From: Thiocystis violacea
GTDB lineage: Bacteria; Pseudomonadota; Gammaproteobacteria; Chromatiales; Chromatiaceae
DNA: 64,000 bases
Direction of reading: 5' to 3'
Assembly: GCF_016583565.1 (NCBI RefSeq)
Contig: NZ_NRRF01000007.1
Location: 1-64,000, forward strand
Each line of letters opens with the position of its first letter. The stretch's first letter is position 1. Both the position numbers and the translations under genes were made by a program. Below the pieces are notes generated by a model, which had not been told where the DNA came from, searched no databases, and saw nothing but the letters and a program-made list of their open reading frames with translations. Positions 53,193 through 61,484 of the stretch are shown piece after piece.

Positions 53193-54743
53193 TCAGTGAA
53201 CGGAGCAGGCGATACAGGGGTCGCTCGAGCGGACGATGCGGGTCAGCTCGATCGGCTGCTCGGGATCCTGGACGCGCGTGCCGATCAGCATCTGCTCCAC
53301 CGCGCCGGGCTTGCCGCTGGCGTCGCGCGGGGAGATGTTCCAGGTGGTGGGCACGATCATCTCGTAGTTGCGGATGTAGCCGCTGTCATCGGTCTCGATC
53401 CAGTGCGCGAGCCCGCCGCGCGTGGCCTCGGTGAGGCCGACGCCGCGCGCATTGCGCGGGACCGGGCGTTCGACGAAGGCCAGCTCGCCGGGTACGACGG
53501 CGGCGATGTCCTGCTCGACGCGGTCGAGGAGGACGAGTGCGTTGATGAGCCGTGCCAGATGGCGGCCCATGACCGAGTTGTAGTCCGCGAGCCCGATGCC
53601 GAGCTGTTGGTTGAAGCCGTCCACCAAGGCGGTCAGCGCCGGGTTGGTGCCGGCGCGATAGGTGTTGAGCACGCGCGCGATGGGTCCGACCTCCATCACC
53701 TCGCCGCCGTAGCGCGGCGCCCGCGACCAGCTGTACTTGCCGTCCGGCTTGGCTTGCTCGGCCTGATACTGGCTCCAGTCGATGGGGGTCAGCTTGGTGC
53801 TGGCGAGCGGCTTCTGGCCGCGGTCGGGCTGATCCGAGTAGTAGGCATGGACGGTGTCCTCGGTGATCCGGCTCAGGTCGAGCGCCGCGTACTGTCCGGC
53901 GATGGTCGCGCCGCCCGCGAAACTGTGGTGCTCCCCGTTGGCATCCGGCAGGAAGGGGTAGGACAGCAGGTTGCCGTAGCCCTGGCCCTCCTTGAAGTAC
54001 TGCGGAAAGGCCTGCGCGACCGCCAGCACGTCGTTGCGGAAGGGGCCGCGAATGAACGCGGCCGCCGGCTTCAGCCAGCTCTGGAACTGCGCGATGGCCT
54101 CCAGCGTCGGGATGGTCGTGACGCCGCCGGCCTCGATGGTCACCGGGTGCGGTGCCTTGGCGCCGAACAGCGCGACCATCCGGTGCAGGGTCGCCATGAC
54201 CGGCAATGCCTCCAGATAGTGTCGGATGGCGCTGAGATTGAGGTCCTGGTCGCGGCTGTAGGCCGCCTCGTAGCGCGGCAGGAAGGGCGTGGCGGGAAAC
54301 ACCTTGGCGCTGCCGAGCTCGCTGCCGACCCAGTCGCGCAGCCCGCTCAGCGCCGGGTCTTGTCCCTTGTAGCCAGTGACCGCGGCGATGTCGACGAAGT
54401 CGAGGGCGCAGAGGGTATAGAAGTGCAGCAGGTAGTCCTGCAGGTGATAGCTGCCGACGATGAGGTTGCGCAGGCGCTGGCCGTTGGCGTTGGGCTTGAG
54501 CCCCATCGCATCCTCGAGCGCGAGCGAGGCGGCCTCGGCATGGGCGTAGGGGCAGACCCCGCAGACACGCTGCGTCACCTGCTGGGCGACCCGCGCATCA
54601 TGGCCGATGAGGGCCTTCTCGATACCGCGGAACATGTCCGCCGTGCAGTGGGCGTCGGTGACGACTTGATCTTCGAGGCGGGTGACGAAGCGCAGATGAC
54701 CCTCGATGCGGGTCATGGGATCGACGACGATGCTGGCAGTCAT
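53193..54743 (-). CDS. [NiFe] hydrogenase large subunit without C-terminal extension
   Basis: A 516-residue catalytic subunit that splits or makes hydrogen. Ni ligands are intact: RVCGVCPYAH near the N-terminus (C61, C64) and DPCIACSVH at the C-terminus (C510, C513). The reading frame ends right after the terminal His, so the peptide normally removed by a maturation endopeptidase is absent. This is known for sensory (HupV/HoxC) and some group 4 hydrogenases but is unusual with a Tat-exported small subunit. The start is ATG 54743 (MTASIVVDPMTRIEGH). It lies 18 bp upstream of the small-subunit gene. Confidence 0.96.
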   Translation of the reverse strand: MTASIVVDPMTRIEGHLRFVTRLEDQVVTDAHCTADMFRGIEKALIGHDARVAQQVTQRVCGVCPYAHAEAASLALEDAMGLKPNANGQRLRNLIVGSYHLQDYLLHFYTLCALDFVDIAAVTGYKGQDPALSGLRDWVGSELGSAKVFPATPFLPRYEAAYSRDQDLNLSAIRHYLEALPVMATLHRMVALFGAKAPHPVTIEAGGVTTIPTLEAIAQFQSWLKPAAAFIRGPFRNDVLAVAQAFPQYFKEGQGYGNLLSYPFLPDANGEHHSFAGGATIAGQYAALDLSRITEDTVHAYYSDQPDRGQKPLASTKLTPIDWSQYQAEQAKPDGKYSWSRAPRYGGEVMEVGPIARVLNTYRAGTNPALTALVDGFNQQLGIGLADYNSVMGRHLARLINALVLLDRVEQDIAAVVPGELAFVERPVPRNARGVGLTEATRGGLAHWIETDDSGYIRNYEMIVPTTWNISPRDASGKPGAVEQMLIGTRVQDPEQPIELTRIVRSSDPCIACSVH

Positions 54744-54772
54744 GAGCGTCCACGAAAAGGATCGTTTTTTGT

Positions 54773-54821
54773 GGGCCTGACTATAGGCAGGCGAGCCGTC
54801 GGCAGACGTGATGAGCGTCAC
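54773..54821 (-). promoter_or_regulatory. Candidate CRP/FNR-dependent promoter of the hydrogenase-chemoreceptor operon
   Basis: The palindrome GTGA-N6-TCAC (54808-54821) matches the CRP/FNR-family core. On the minus strand a -10-like TATAGT (54785-54780) predicts a start near 54773, which puts the palindrome centre at -41.5, the class II activator position. There is no good -35, as expected for an activated promoter. The rest of the 302-bp divergent gap up to the HDOD gene shows nothing else clear. Confidence 0.5.
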
Positions 54822-55045
54822 GGATCGGCCGCGGAAATCACCGACGAAGCTTACGGTTGACGAGGATCATTCCGTGGAAATCCTGGCCGATGTCCAGTTC
54901 CCGATCTGGATCTGTGAACCGATCGACGGAGTCTGCAAAAAGACCCTCCTCGAATCGGGCATGTCGTTACTCTATTCGCACACACTCATCCTGTGCACGC
55001 ACTAATCCTGTACACGCACTCGATCCTCTGCTGGAGAACACCGCC

Positions 55046-55930
55046 ATGAGCGCCTCCAAGGCGATCCCACCGAAATCGGCCTCACTCCATCTCTATCCGT
55101 CGAAGGATGCGATCAACGCTGCCTCGGCCGTGATTCGGGACGCGAAGATCCCGCATATTCCGGAGGTGGTGCTCGCGCTGCGACAGGAGATGGCTCGCCC
55201 CGAGCCCGACTTGCAAGTGGCGGCGAATCTCATCGTGCAGGACGTCGCCATCACCGGCGATCTCCTCAAGGCGATCAACTCGCCGCTCTTCAACCTGGGT
55301 GCCAGGATCACCAGCGTTTCGCAGGCGGCCGCCCTGATGGGGGTCAAGCGCTTGACCAGCTATGTCACGGGCGTGGCGATCAACCGCTTGGTCGAGGGGA
55401 TGGACGTCCGCGTCCATGGCGTGTGGAAGGACATCATGACGCAGGTGCAGGCCATCGTCGCCAGCGCCCAGGTGTCGGCATGCATCAGCCCTGAAGAGGC
55501 TTACGTCTTCGGCATCATGCACGATGTCGGCAGCCTGGTCTTCGCCAGCCAATCCGGCGATTACATCTCACAGTGGGTGCGGTTCGGCGATGCGGAGCCG
55601 AGCCGCCTGCTGGAGTATGAGCGCACGACGATGGGGGTCGAACACGGTGCCGTCGGTTTCCTGCTGGCGGCCAACTGGAAGCTCCCGGAATACCTGGCCT
55701 TGGCCATCTGTCATCACCATGCCGCCGGCGACCTGCAGACGACGGATCCGCGCGTCAACAAACTGATTGCGCTGGCGAAGCTGGGCTACTACCTGGTGGC
55801 CCTGTCGCGTGGTCTCCCCGAGCAGCCCGAGCTGCTCGAGTATCTTGATGATGCCGTGCAGGATCTCGATCTCAGAGACGACCAGTTGTCGGACCTCTGC
55901 GCGCGCGCCACATCAGGCGCTTGGAATTAG
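55046..55930 (+). CDS. HDOD-domain signalling protein
   Basis: A 294-residue HDOD protein. The HDOD core spans about 25-225 (IPHIPEVVLALRQEMARPE, INSPLFNLGARITSVSQAAALMGVKRL, FGIMHDVGSLVF). A HD-type HHH (ICHHHA) is kept near residue 227, but HDOD domains generally lack catalysis. Such proteins act in c-di-GMP or stress signalling. ATG 55046 has GGAG about 10 bases upstream. It is divergent from the hydrogenase-chemoreceptor operon, which itself ends with another HDOD protein. Confidence 0.9.
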   Translation: MSASKAIPPKSASLHLYPSKDAINAASAVIRDAKIPHIPEVVLALRQEMARPEPDLQVAANLIVQDVAITGDLLKAINSPLFNLGARITSVSQAAALMGVKRLTSYVTGVAINRLVEGMDVRVHGVWKDIMTQVQAIVASAQVSACISPEEAYVFGIMHDVGSLVFASQSGDYISQWVRFGDAEPSRLLEYERTTMGVEHGAVGFLLAANWKLPEYLALAICHHHAAGDLQTTDPRVNKLIALAKLGYYLVALSRGLPEQPELLEYLDDAVQDLDLRDDQLSDLCARATSGAWN

Positions 55931-56395
55931 CGCTCGATGCTGGCGCTCATTCGGCCGACCGCCTGTCGGTTGCGTGTCGCGGACCTTGAGACGGCGTGCA
56001 CAGTAGCGATATCGCCTTATAGTTAGCATTGGCTCGATCGTTAGGAACTGTCCATCAATTGTTTCCCGCTTTCTCGCGGATGACGAAGCTGGAGCTACGT
56101 CACCAGGCTCGAATCGGGACGTAGAAGATGGACAGTTCCTTAGCATTGGCTCGCCGCCTTGCTTCCACCCCCTGAACCCTGGCTGGCGCGGATGGATTCA
56201 GCCCGATGGTCAGGCTCACCTGCGTTCGGAGCGCATCTCACCCTTCGCGACATGCAGGGTGTCGGGGCTGAATCGACCTTTTTGAGCTGTTTTTCCGAAG
56301 AAGACCGCAGACGTCCTCGACGTTTCGCGGTGCCCCCCCTGCAGATCTGAGACAACGACGCTGTCAGCGCTGAAGCATTGAACAGGAGGTAGACA
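55931..56395. other. Intergenic region with MITE-like insertion
   Basis: A 465-bp gap between the HDOD gene and the solute-binding protein gene. A MITE-like element occupies 56043-56140. The rest shows no gene; an AGGAGGT ribosome-binding sequence ends it. Confidence 0.5.
56043..56140. mobile_element. MITE-like element with 14-bp terminal inverted repeats
   Basis: A 98-bp element whose ends, AGGAACTGTCCATC (56043-56056) and its exact reverse complement (56127-56140), form perfect inverted repeats. A 14-bp direct repeat TTAGCATTGGCTCG lies on both sides (56023-56036 and 56140-56153). The interior carries an imperfect TGACGAAGCT/AGCTACGTCA hairpin that resembles the repeat cluster at 60221-60372. 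There is no transposase inside, so it would need one in trans. Confidence 0.65.
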
Positions 56396-57289
56396 ATGAC
56401 TCGGTATCGCCTGATTGCGTTCCTAATGCCCCTTGTCGGCTGGCTCTCTGTCAGCCTCATTGCCGCCGCGGCCGATCTGCCCGAGATCCAGGCCAGGGGC
56501 GAGCTGCGCCACCTGGGGATCCGCTACGCCAACTTCGTGACCGGCGCGGGGGATGGCTTCGATGTCGAGCTGACGCAAGGCTTCGCCAAGTCACTGGGCG
56601 TGGATTACCGGCTGGTCTACAGCGATTTCTATTCCGTGATCCGCGACCTGCTTGGCAAGAACCTCGTGCGCTCGGGCGACAGCGTCACCCTGGAAGGCGA
56701 CTTCCCCATCAAGGGAGACATGATCGCGAGCGGATTTACGGTCCTGCCCTGGCGCGAGCAGATCCTGCTCTTTTCCGCGCCGACCTTCCCGTCCCAGGTG
56801 ATGCTGATCGCCCGCGCCGACTCGCCGATCCAGCCCATCGCGGGCAGTCACGACCTGGCAAAAGACATCGAGGAGACCAAGGTGCTCATCGGCGGGCGGA
56901 GTCTGCTGGTCATGGAGAAGACCTGTCTCGACCCGGCGAACTATGGCCTGAAGGGCCGTGGCATCGAGCTGCGCGCCGACACCAAGACCAGCAACATCAA
57001 CGAGATGGTGCCGGCCCTGCTCCACCTGGACGCGGATCTGTCGCTCCTGGGCGTGCCTAGCCTCATGCTCGACATGCAGAAGTGGGCCGGCACCTTCAAG
57101 GTCATCGGCCCCATCTCGCAGGAGCAGGCGTTGGCCGCGGCCTTTCCGCGGGACGCGCCGCGGCTGCGCGACGCCTACGACGCCTATCTGCGCCAGATCA
57201 AGGCCGACGGAACCTACGACCGGCTGGTGAAGAAATACTACCCGGGCGTGCAGCGGTACTTCCCCACGTTCTTCGCTGGGCACGACTGA
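56396..57289 (+). CDS. Periplasmic solute-binding protein (SBP_bac_3 type)
   Basis: A 297-residue exported protein. The signal peptide ends near IAAAA-DLPEI. The bilobed binding fold shows LRHLGIRYANFVTGAGDGFDVELTQG and the late IKADGTYDRLVKKYYPGVQ, as in amino-acid or MltF-like binding domains. AGGAGGT lies 7 bases before the ATG. No permease or ATPase gene is nearby. It is followed after 17 bp by a GGDEF-EAL gene, so it may supply a ligand signal to that membrane protein, not transport. Ligand unknown. Confidence 0.88.
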   Translation: MTRYRLIAFLMPLVGWLSVSLIAAAADLPEIQARGELRHLGIRYANFVTGAGDGFDVELTQGFAKSLGVDYRLVYSDFYSVIRDLLGKNLVRSGDSVTLEGDFPIKGDMIASGFTVLPWREQILLFSAPTFPSQVMLIARADSPIQPIAGSHDLAKDIEETKVLIGGRSLLVMEKTCLDPANYGLKGRGIELRADTKTSNINEMVPALLHLDADLSLLGVPSLMLDMQKWAGTFKVIGPISQEQALAAAFPRDAPRLRDAYDAYLRQIKADGTYDRLVKKYYPGVQRYFPTFFAGHD

Positions 57290-57306
57290 GGCGAGGGGAG
57301 TCGAGG

Positions 57307-60066
57307 GTGTCTTCCTTACAAGCGCGTCGACACTGGCTCTTTCTGGTCGCCGCGGTCTTTTCCCTGTACCTCGTGCTCCTGCTGACCAACGCCTATCAGT
57401 CCCAACGTCAGCTGCGCGCCGCCGCGGAGGCGCGCCTGCTGGCCGAGTCGCGGCAGACGGCAACGCTCATGGGCGACTTCCTGGCGGACCAGCGGCACTT
57501 CGTGCTCGGCCTCGCCGAGATCCACGAAGTCGAGACCTTTCTCGTGAACAAGGCCCTCGGCATGTCCATGCGCTATGGCCTCAATGCCAACCTCTCCGCG
57601 ATCGAGGAGCGCTTTCGTCACACGCTGGCGCAGAAGCGCCTGCTTGGCGCGCCAGTCTATGAGCGGATCCTCTATTTCGATGAGGCGGGTGCCTTGCTCG
57701 TCGATACCGATCCCGGCGCCCCACTCGACGTGCACATCAAGGCTCAAGATCCCGAGCCTCGCCTGACCCTCGACGACGAGCACGGCAAGATCCTCGCCGC
57801 CGCGCCTGTCGACTATCGCGGTCAGCCGGGCGGTCTCGTGATGACAGTGTCCGCGCTCGATCTGCTGTCGCGCTATCTGACCCAGTCCTCGGTCGATCTG
57901 GCGTTGCGGCAGTTTCTCGTCACCGGGGCCGGGCGGGCGCTGCCCGACGCCAGTCAGGACCTCCTCGGCGGAGCCTCCGTGCCGAGCCTGGCCGACATTC
58001 CGCCAGGGGTGCTGAGGCGACTGAGGGAGCTTCCGACCTTCACGGCGACCCAGCTGGCGAGGGACTTCGATCTGGTCCTGCGGGTTCCCATCGCCGACAC
58101 CTCGCTGTCTGTCTTGACCCTGCTGCCCGCCGCGCTGCTCTACGGGCACATCACCTCATGGGCATTCCTCATCTTCGCCAGCAGCGTGCCGCTGATCCTG
58201 CTCTTGGCGGCATTCTGGATCACCCGCATGCGCCAGCGGACGCAGCGTCTGGAGGCCGATGTCCTCGAATCCAACCGCAACCGCGCGGAGCTGCATGACC
58301 GCAATGTTGTCTTGAGCAGGGAGATCGCGCACCGTCGTGCCTTGGAGCGTCAGCTGCGCGAGAGCGAGGAGCGTTACCGCACCTACATCGAGCACGCGCC
58401 CGAGGGCATTTTCGTCTCCGACGATCAGGGCCGCTTCGTGGAGGCCAATCCATCCGCCTGCGCCATGGTCGGCTATTGCCGTGCCGAGCTGCTCGAATTG
58501 GGGATCACGGACCTGTCACCCCCGGACCTTGTCAGCAGCCATACCGACGCGTTCGAGGCGGTCCTCGCCAAGGGTCGGCACGAGCAGGAGATCGGCCTGC
58601 GCCGCAAGGACGGTGCCGATATCGTCGCCAACCTGCGCTCGATCGCCCTGCCGGGCGGCCTCGTCATGGGCTTCTGCGTGGATATCACCGAGCGCAAGCG
58701 CGCCGAGGAGCAGATCCATAACCTGGCCTATTTCGATCCGCTGACCGGGCTGCCGAACCGCCGCCTGCTGCTCGACCGGCTGCGTCAGTCGATGGCGGGC
58801 AGCCGTCGCAGTCGCCAGTATGGCGCCCTGCTGATGCTGGATCTGGATCACTTCAAGGACCTCAACGACACCCAGGGTCATGACGTCGGCGACCGCCTGC
58901 TGGCGGAGGTGGCGCGCCGCCTCACGGAACAGGTCCGGCGCGAGGACACGGTCTCCCGCTTGGGCGGGGACGAGTACGTCATCGTCGCGGCCGAGCTGGG
59001 CACGGACGAGGCGACGGCCGCGTTGCAGGCCGAGCAGATCGCCGAGAAGGTCCACGCGATCCTCGACCGGCCCTATGCGCTGGCGCAGGGCCTGCCAGCG
59101 CATCACAGCTCCGCCAGCGTGGGCGTCGCCCTGTTCCGTGGTCAGGACATCCCCGTCGACCTCGCCCTCAAGCAGGCGGATGTCGCCCTCTACCAAGCCA
59201 AGAACGCGGGCCGCAACACCATTCGCTTCTTCAACCCGGACATGCAGGCCGCCATCGACGCCCGTGCGGCCCTGGAAGCCGACTTGCGGCGCGCCGTTCA
59301 GCGCGGCGAGCTGCGCCTCTACTACCAGCCGCAGGTGGATCGGTACGGACGCCTGACCGGCGCCGAGGCCCTGCTGCGCTGGCTGCCGCCCGACGCGGAG
59401 CCGATCTCCCCGGCGCGTTTCATCCCACTGGCCGAGGAGACCGGGCTCATCATTCCCATCGGTCTCTGGGTGCTGGAGCAGGCCTGCGCGCAGCTGCGTG
59501 CCTGGCAGTCGGATCCCTGCACCCAGGGTCTGGTGCTCTCGATCAATGTGAGCGCCCGCCAATTCCACCAACCCGACTTCGTCGCGCAGGTGCGCGACAG
59601 GGTCCGCGCCTCCGGCATCGACGCCACGCGCCTGAAGCTCGAGCTGACCGAGAGCGTGGTACTCGACCGTGTCGATCAGGTCATCGATCGCATGCGCAAC
59701 CTCAAGGCGCTTGGCCTGGGCTTCTCCCTGGACGACTTCGGGACCGGCTACTCCTCGCTGTCCTACCTCAAGCGCCTGCCGCTCGACCAGGTCAAGGTCG
59801 ACCAGTCGTTCGTCCGCGACGTCGTGCATGACCCCAATGACGCGGCCATCGTCCGGGCAGTGCTGGCCATGAGCCAGTCGCTGGGGCTGAATGTGATCGC
59901 GGAGGGTGTGGAGACGGTGGAGCAACGCGCCTTTCTGCTCAGCCACGGCTGCGAGCACTTCCAGGGCTACCTTTTCGGCAGACCGGTGCCGATCGAGGCG
60001 TTTGCGCTATCCGCTGATTTGGAGGGCGAGGGGGCATCCGCGCCCGGCCTGGCGAGCCAGGCATAG
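57307..60066 (+). CDS. Membrane GGDEF-EAL c-di-GMP protein with PAS domain
   Basis: A 919-residue protein. Two helices (about 9-27 and 279-305) enclose a periplasmic sensor domain. The cytoplasmic part has a PAS domain (about 350-465), a GGDEF domain whose signature is GGDEY (553-557) with an upstream RRED inhibitory-site motif, and a complete EAL domain (EALLRW at 687, NVSARQF, ELTESVV, DDFGTGYSSLSYLKRLP, AEGVET). EAL activity is likely; GGDEF activity is possible. The start is GTG 57307 with GAGG just upstream; no ATG fits. It is probably cotranscribed with the solute-binding protein gene. Confidence 0.93.
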   Translation: MSSLQARRHWLFLVAAVFSLYLVLLLTNAYQSQRQLRAAAEARLLAESRQTATLMGDFLADQRHFVLGLAEIHEVETFLVNKALGMSMRYGLNANLSAIEERFRHTLAQKRLLGAPVYERILYFDEAGALLVDTDPGAPLDVHIKAQDPEPRLTLDDEHGKILAAAPVDYRGQPGGLVMTVSALDLLSRYLTQSSVDLALRQFLVTGAGRALPDASQDLLGGASVPSLADIPPGVLRRLRELPTFTATQLARDFDLVLRVPIADTSLSVLTLLPAALLYGHITSWAFLIFASSVPLILLLAAFWITRMRQRTQRLEADVLESNRNRAELHDRNVVLSREIAHRRALERQLRESEERYRTYIEHAPEGIFVSDDQGRFVEANPSACAMVGYCRAELLELGITDLSPPDLVSSHTDAFEAVLAKGRHEQEIGLRRKDGADIVANLRSIALPGGLVMGFCVDITERKRAEEQIHNLAYFDPLTGLPNRRLLLDRLRQSMAGSRRSRQYGALLMLDLDHFKDLNDTQGHDVGDRLLAEVARRLTEQVRREDTVSRLGGDEYVIVAAELGTDEATAALQAEQIAEKVHAILDRPYALAQGLPAHHSSASVGVALFRGQDIPVDLALKQADVALYQAKNAGRNTIRFFNPDMQAAIDARAALEADLRRAVQRGELRLYYQPQVDRYGRLTGAEALLRWLPPDAEPISPARFIPLAEETGLIIPIGLWVLEQACAQLRAWQSDPCTQGLVLSINVSARQFHQPDFVAQVRDRVRASGIDATRLKLELTESVVLDRVDQVIDRMRNLKALGLGFSLDDFGTGYSSLSYLKRLPLDQVKVDQSFVRDVVHDPNDAAIVRAVLAMSQSLGLNVIAEGVETVEQRAFLLSHGCEHFQGYLFGRPVPIEAFALSADLEGEGASAPGLASQA

Positions 60067-60497
60067 GATTGGCGTCTTTGAGTCGGGATCATGACCCTAC
60101 CCCAGGAGCGGTGGCAGCTAGGATGGGCAACGTCCGTCTCCCCGTTGGTTACCGTGAAACAGCAAACCTCTCGTGGCACGCGCTCCGCGGTGCGACGCGG
60201 CCGCTAGCGTTTCGTTTTCTGGTCACGAAGCTCCAGCTTCGTGACCTCAGCGATGAAGCTTTGCTTCACGACGTCCGCGGCTTCAGGCCCTTGATCGGCT
60301 CGATCCAGGTGCTGATCCTCGGGCTCGCGAAGCGGAGCTTCGTCTCGTGGGCGACGAAGCTGGGGCTTCGTCACCAGGCTCAAACCAGATGTCGTGCATC
60401 GGCAGCTGTCAGGTCTTTAGCGACGCTTGAAGCGGCTTCCTGCCAGAATAGGCGTTTGAGAATCCCGCGCGCCCATCTGCATGGGTTGGAGGTACCG
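60067..60497. other. Intergenic region with clustered hairpins
   Basis: A 431-bp gap before the lipoprotein gene. It carries the palindrome cluster at 60221-60372 and a GGAGG before GTG 60498. No supported coding segment is seen, although one frame is open through it in phase with the next gene. Confidence 0.5.
60221..60372. repeat. Cluster of four GAAGC/GCTTC palindromes
   Basis: Four hairpins in 152 bp: 60221-60246 (12-bp perfect arms, CC loop), 60253-60267 (TGAAGC-TTT-GCTTCA), 60328-60342 (CGAAGC-GGA-GCTTCG) and 60353-60372 (GACGAAGC-TGGG-GCTTCGTC). All share GAAGC...GCTTC. A relative lies in the MITE at 56081. They could form strong mRNA or DNA structures between the GGDEF-EAL gene and the next gene. 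Confidence 0.8.
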
Positions 60498-61454
60498 GTG
60501 CTGGCCCGTCTTGCTCGTGACCTTGCCCTCGTCTTCTTGGGCATCGCGCTGTCATCGTGCACGCAGCCCGCGCCGTTGCGTGTCGGCGTCCATCCCTGGA
60601 TCGGCTACGAAACGCTCTATCTGGCCAGTCAATTCGGTTGGCTGCCCGAGCAGATCGAGCTGCATCCCGGCGAGACGATGAGCGATACGGCCGCCGCGCT
60701 CGCCGCCGGCACCCTCGATGCCGCGGCAATCACCCTCGATGAGATGCTGCTGATCCGGTCAAAGGGCGTCGCGCTCAGCGCGGTGCTGGTCTTCGATGTG
60801 TCCGCCGGCGCCGACATGCTGCTGGCGCGCGACGCCTACCCGAGTATTGCCGCGCTGCGCGGGCGCCGGGTCGGTGTCGCGCCGTCCGCCCTGGGTCGGC
60901 TGGTGCTCGCTCGGGCGCTCGCCAGCGCGGGCATGGCCTTGGCCGACGTCGAGATCCTGGAGGTGACGCTGGAGCGTCAGGTCGCGGCCTGGGATGAGGG
61001 GCGGGTCGATGCGGTGGTGACCTATGCGCCGACCAGCGCACGGCTCGAGCGCCTGGGCGCGCACCGCGTGTTCGACAGCCGGCAGATGCCGGACACCATC
61101 TTCGACGTGCTCGCGGTGAGGCGTGATCGGCTCGATCATCCCGCATTGCCGGGGTTGATCCGCGCACACTTTCGCGGGATCGAGCGCCTTCGATGCAACC
61201 GCGAGGATGCCCTCTATCGGATCGCGGCCCACCAGGGGGAGTCCTTCGACGCGGTCAGTCGTGCCTTGTCGGAGATCGCCATGCCGGACCTGGCCCGCAA
61301 TCGCACCGACCTGCGCGAAGGGGGGGCGCTGTATCGGGTGGCCGGGGAGTTGGACCGATCGATGCTGGCGCAAGGGCTGGTGTCCGCGCCGGATGACCTC
61401 CAGGATCTGGTCGATGACCGTTTCGTTGCCGTCCGCCGGGACAGCGCCCGATGA
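60498..61454 (+). CDS. Lipoprotein solute-binding protein (NMT1/nitrate-sulfonate type)
   Basis: A 318-residue lipoprotein. The signal ends with LSSC (lipobox). The binding fold is that of SBP_bac_11/NMT1 proteins: PLRVGVHPWIGYETLYLASQ, TLDAAAITLDEMLLIRSKG and LRGRRVGVAPSALGR. Relatives bind taurine, nitrate or thiamine precursors; the ligand here is unknown. No transporter genes are nearby. The start is GTG 60498 with GGAGG six bases before it; the open frame upstream runs through repeats. The stop overlaps an ATG (ATGA) leading to the sensor gene. Confidence 0.88.
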   Translation: MLARLARDLALVFLGIALSSCTQPAPLRVGVHPWIGYETLYLASQFGWLPEQIELHPGETMSDTAAALAAGTLDAAAITLDEMLLIRSKGVALSAVLVFDVSAGADMLLARDAYPSIAALRGRRVGVAPSALGRLVLARALASAGMALADVEILEVTLERQVAAWDEGRVDAVVTYAPTSARLERLGAHRVFDSRQMPDTIFDVLAVRRDRLDHPALPGLIRAHFRGIERLRCNREDALYRIAAHQGESFDAVSRALSEIAMPDLARNRTDLREGGALYRVAGELDRSMLAQGLVSAPDDLQDLVDDRFVAVRRDSAR

Positions 61455-61484
61455 GTCGAGCCTTCACATGAGTCGAGCCTTCAC
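61451..61484 (+). repeat. 17-bp tandem duplication at a gene junction
   Basis: ATGAGTCGAGCCTTCAC is present twice, at 61451-61467 and 61468-61484, with no mismatch. The first copy contains the ATG that overlaps the stop of the lipoprotein gene. The duplication shifts that ATG out of frame and leaves a 6-codon leader ORF ending TGA, which again overlaps the second ATG. Confidence 0.9.

Noticed and set aside
52248..54743. Cytoplasmic regulatory hydrogenase HupUV
   Set aside because: The large subunit lacks the C-terminal extension as in HupV, but the small subunit has a clear Tat signal and so differs from HupU.
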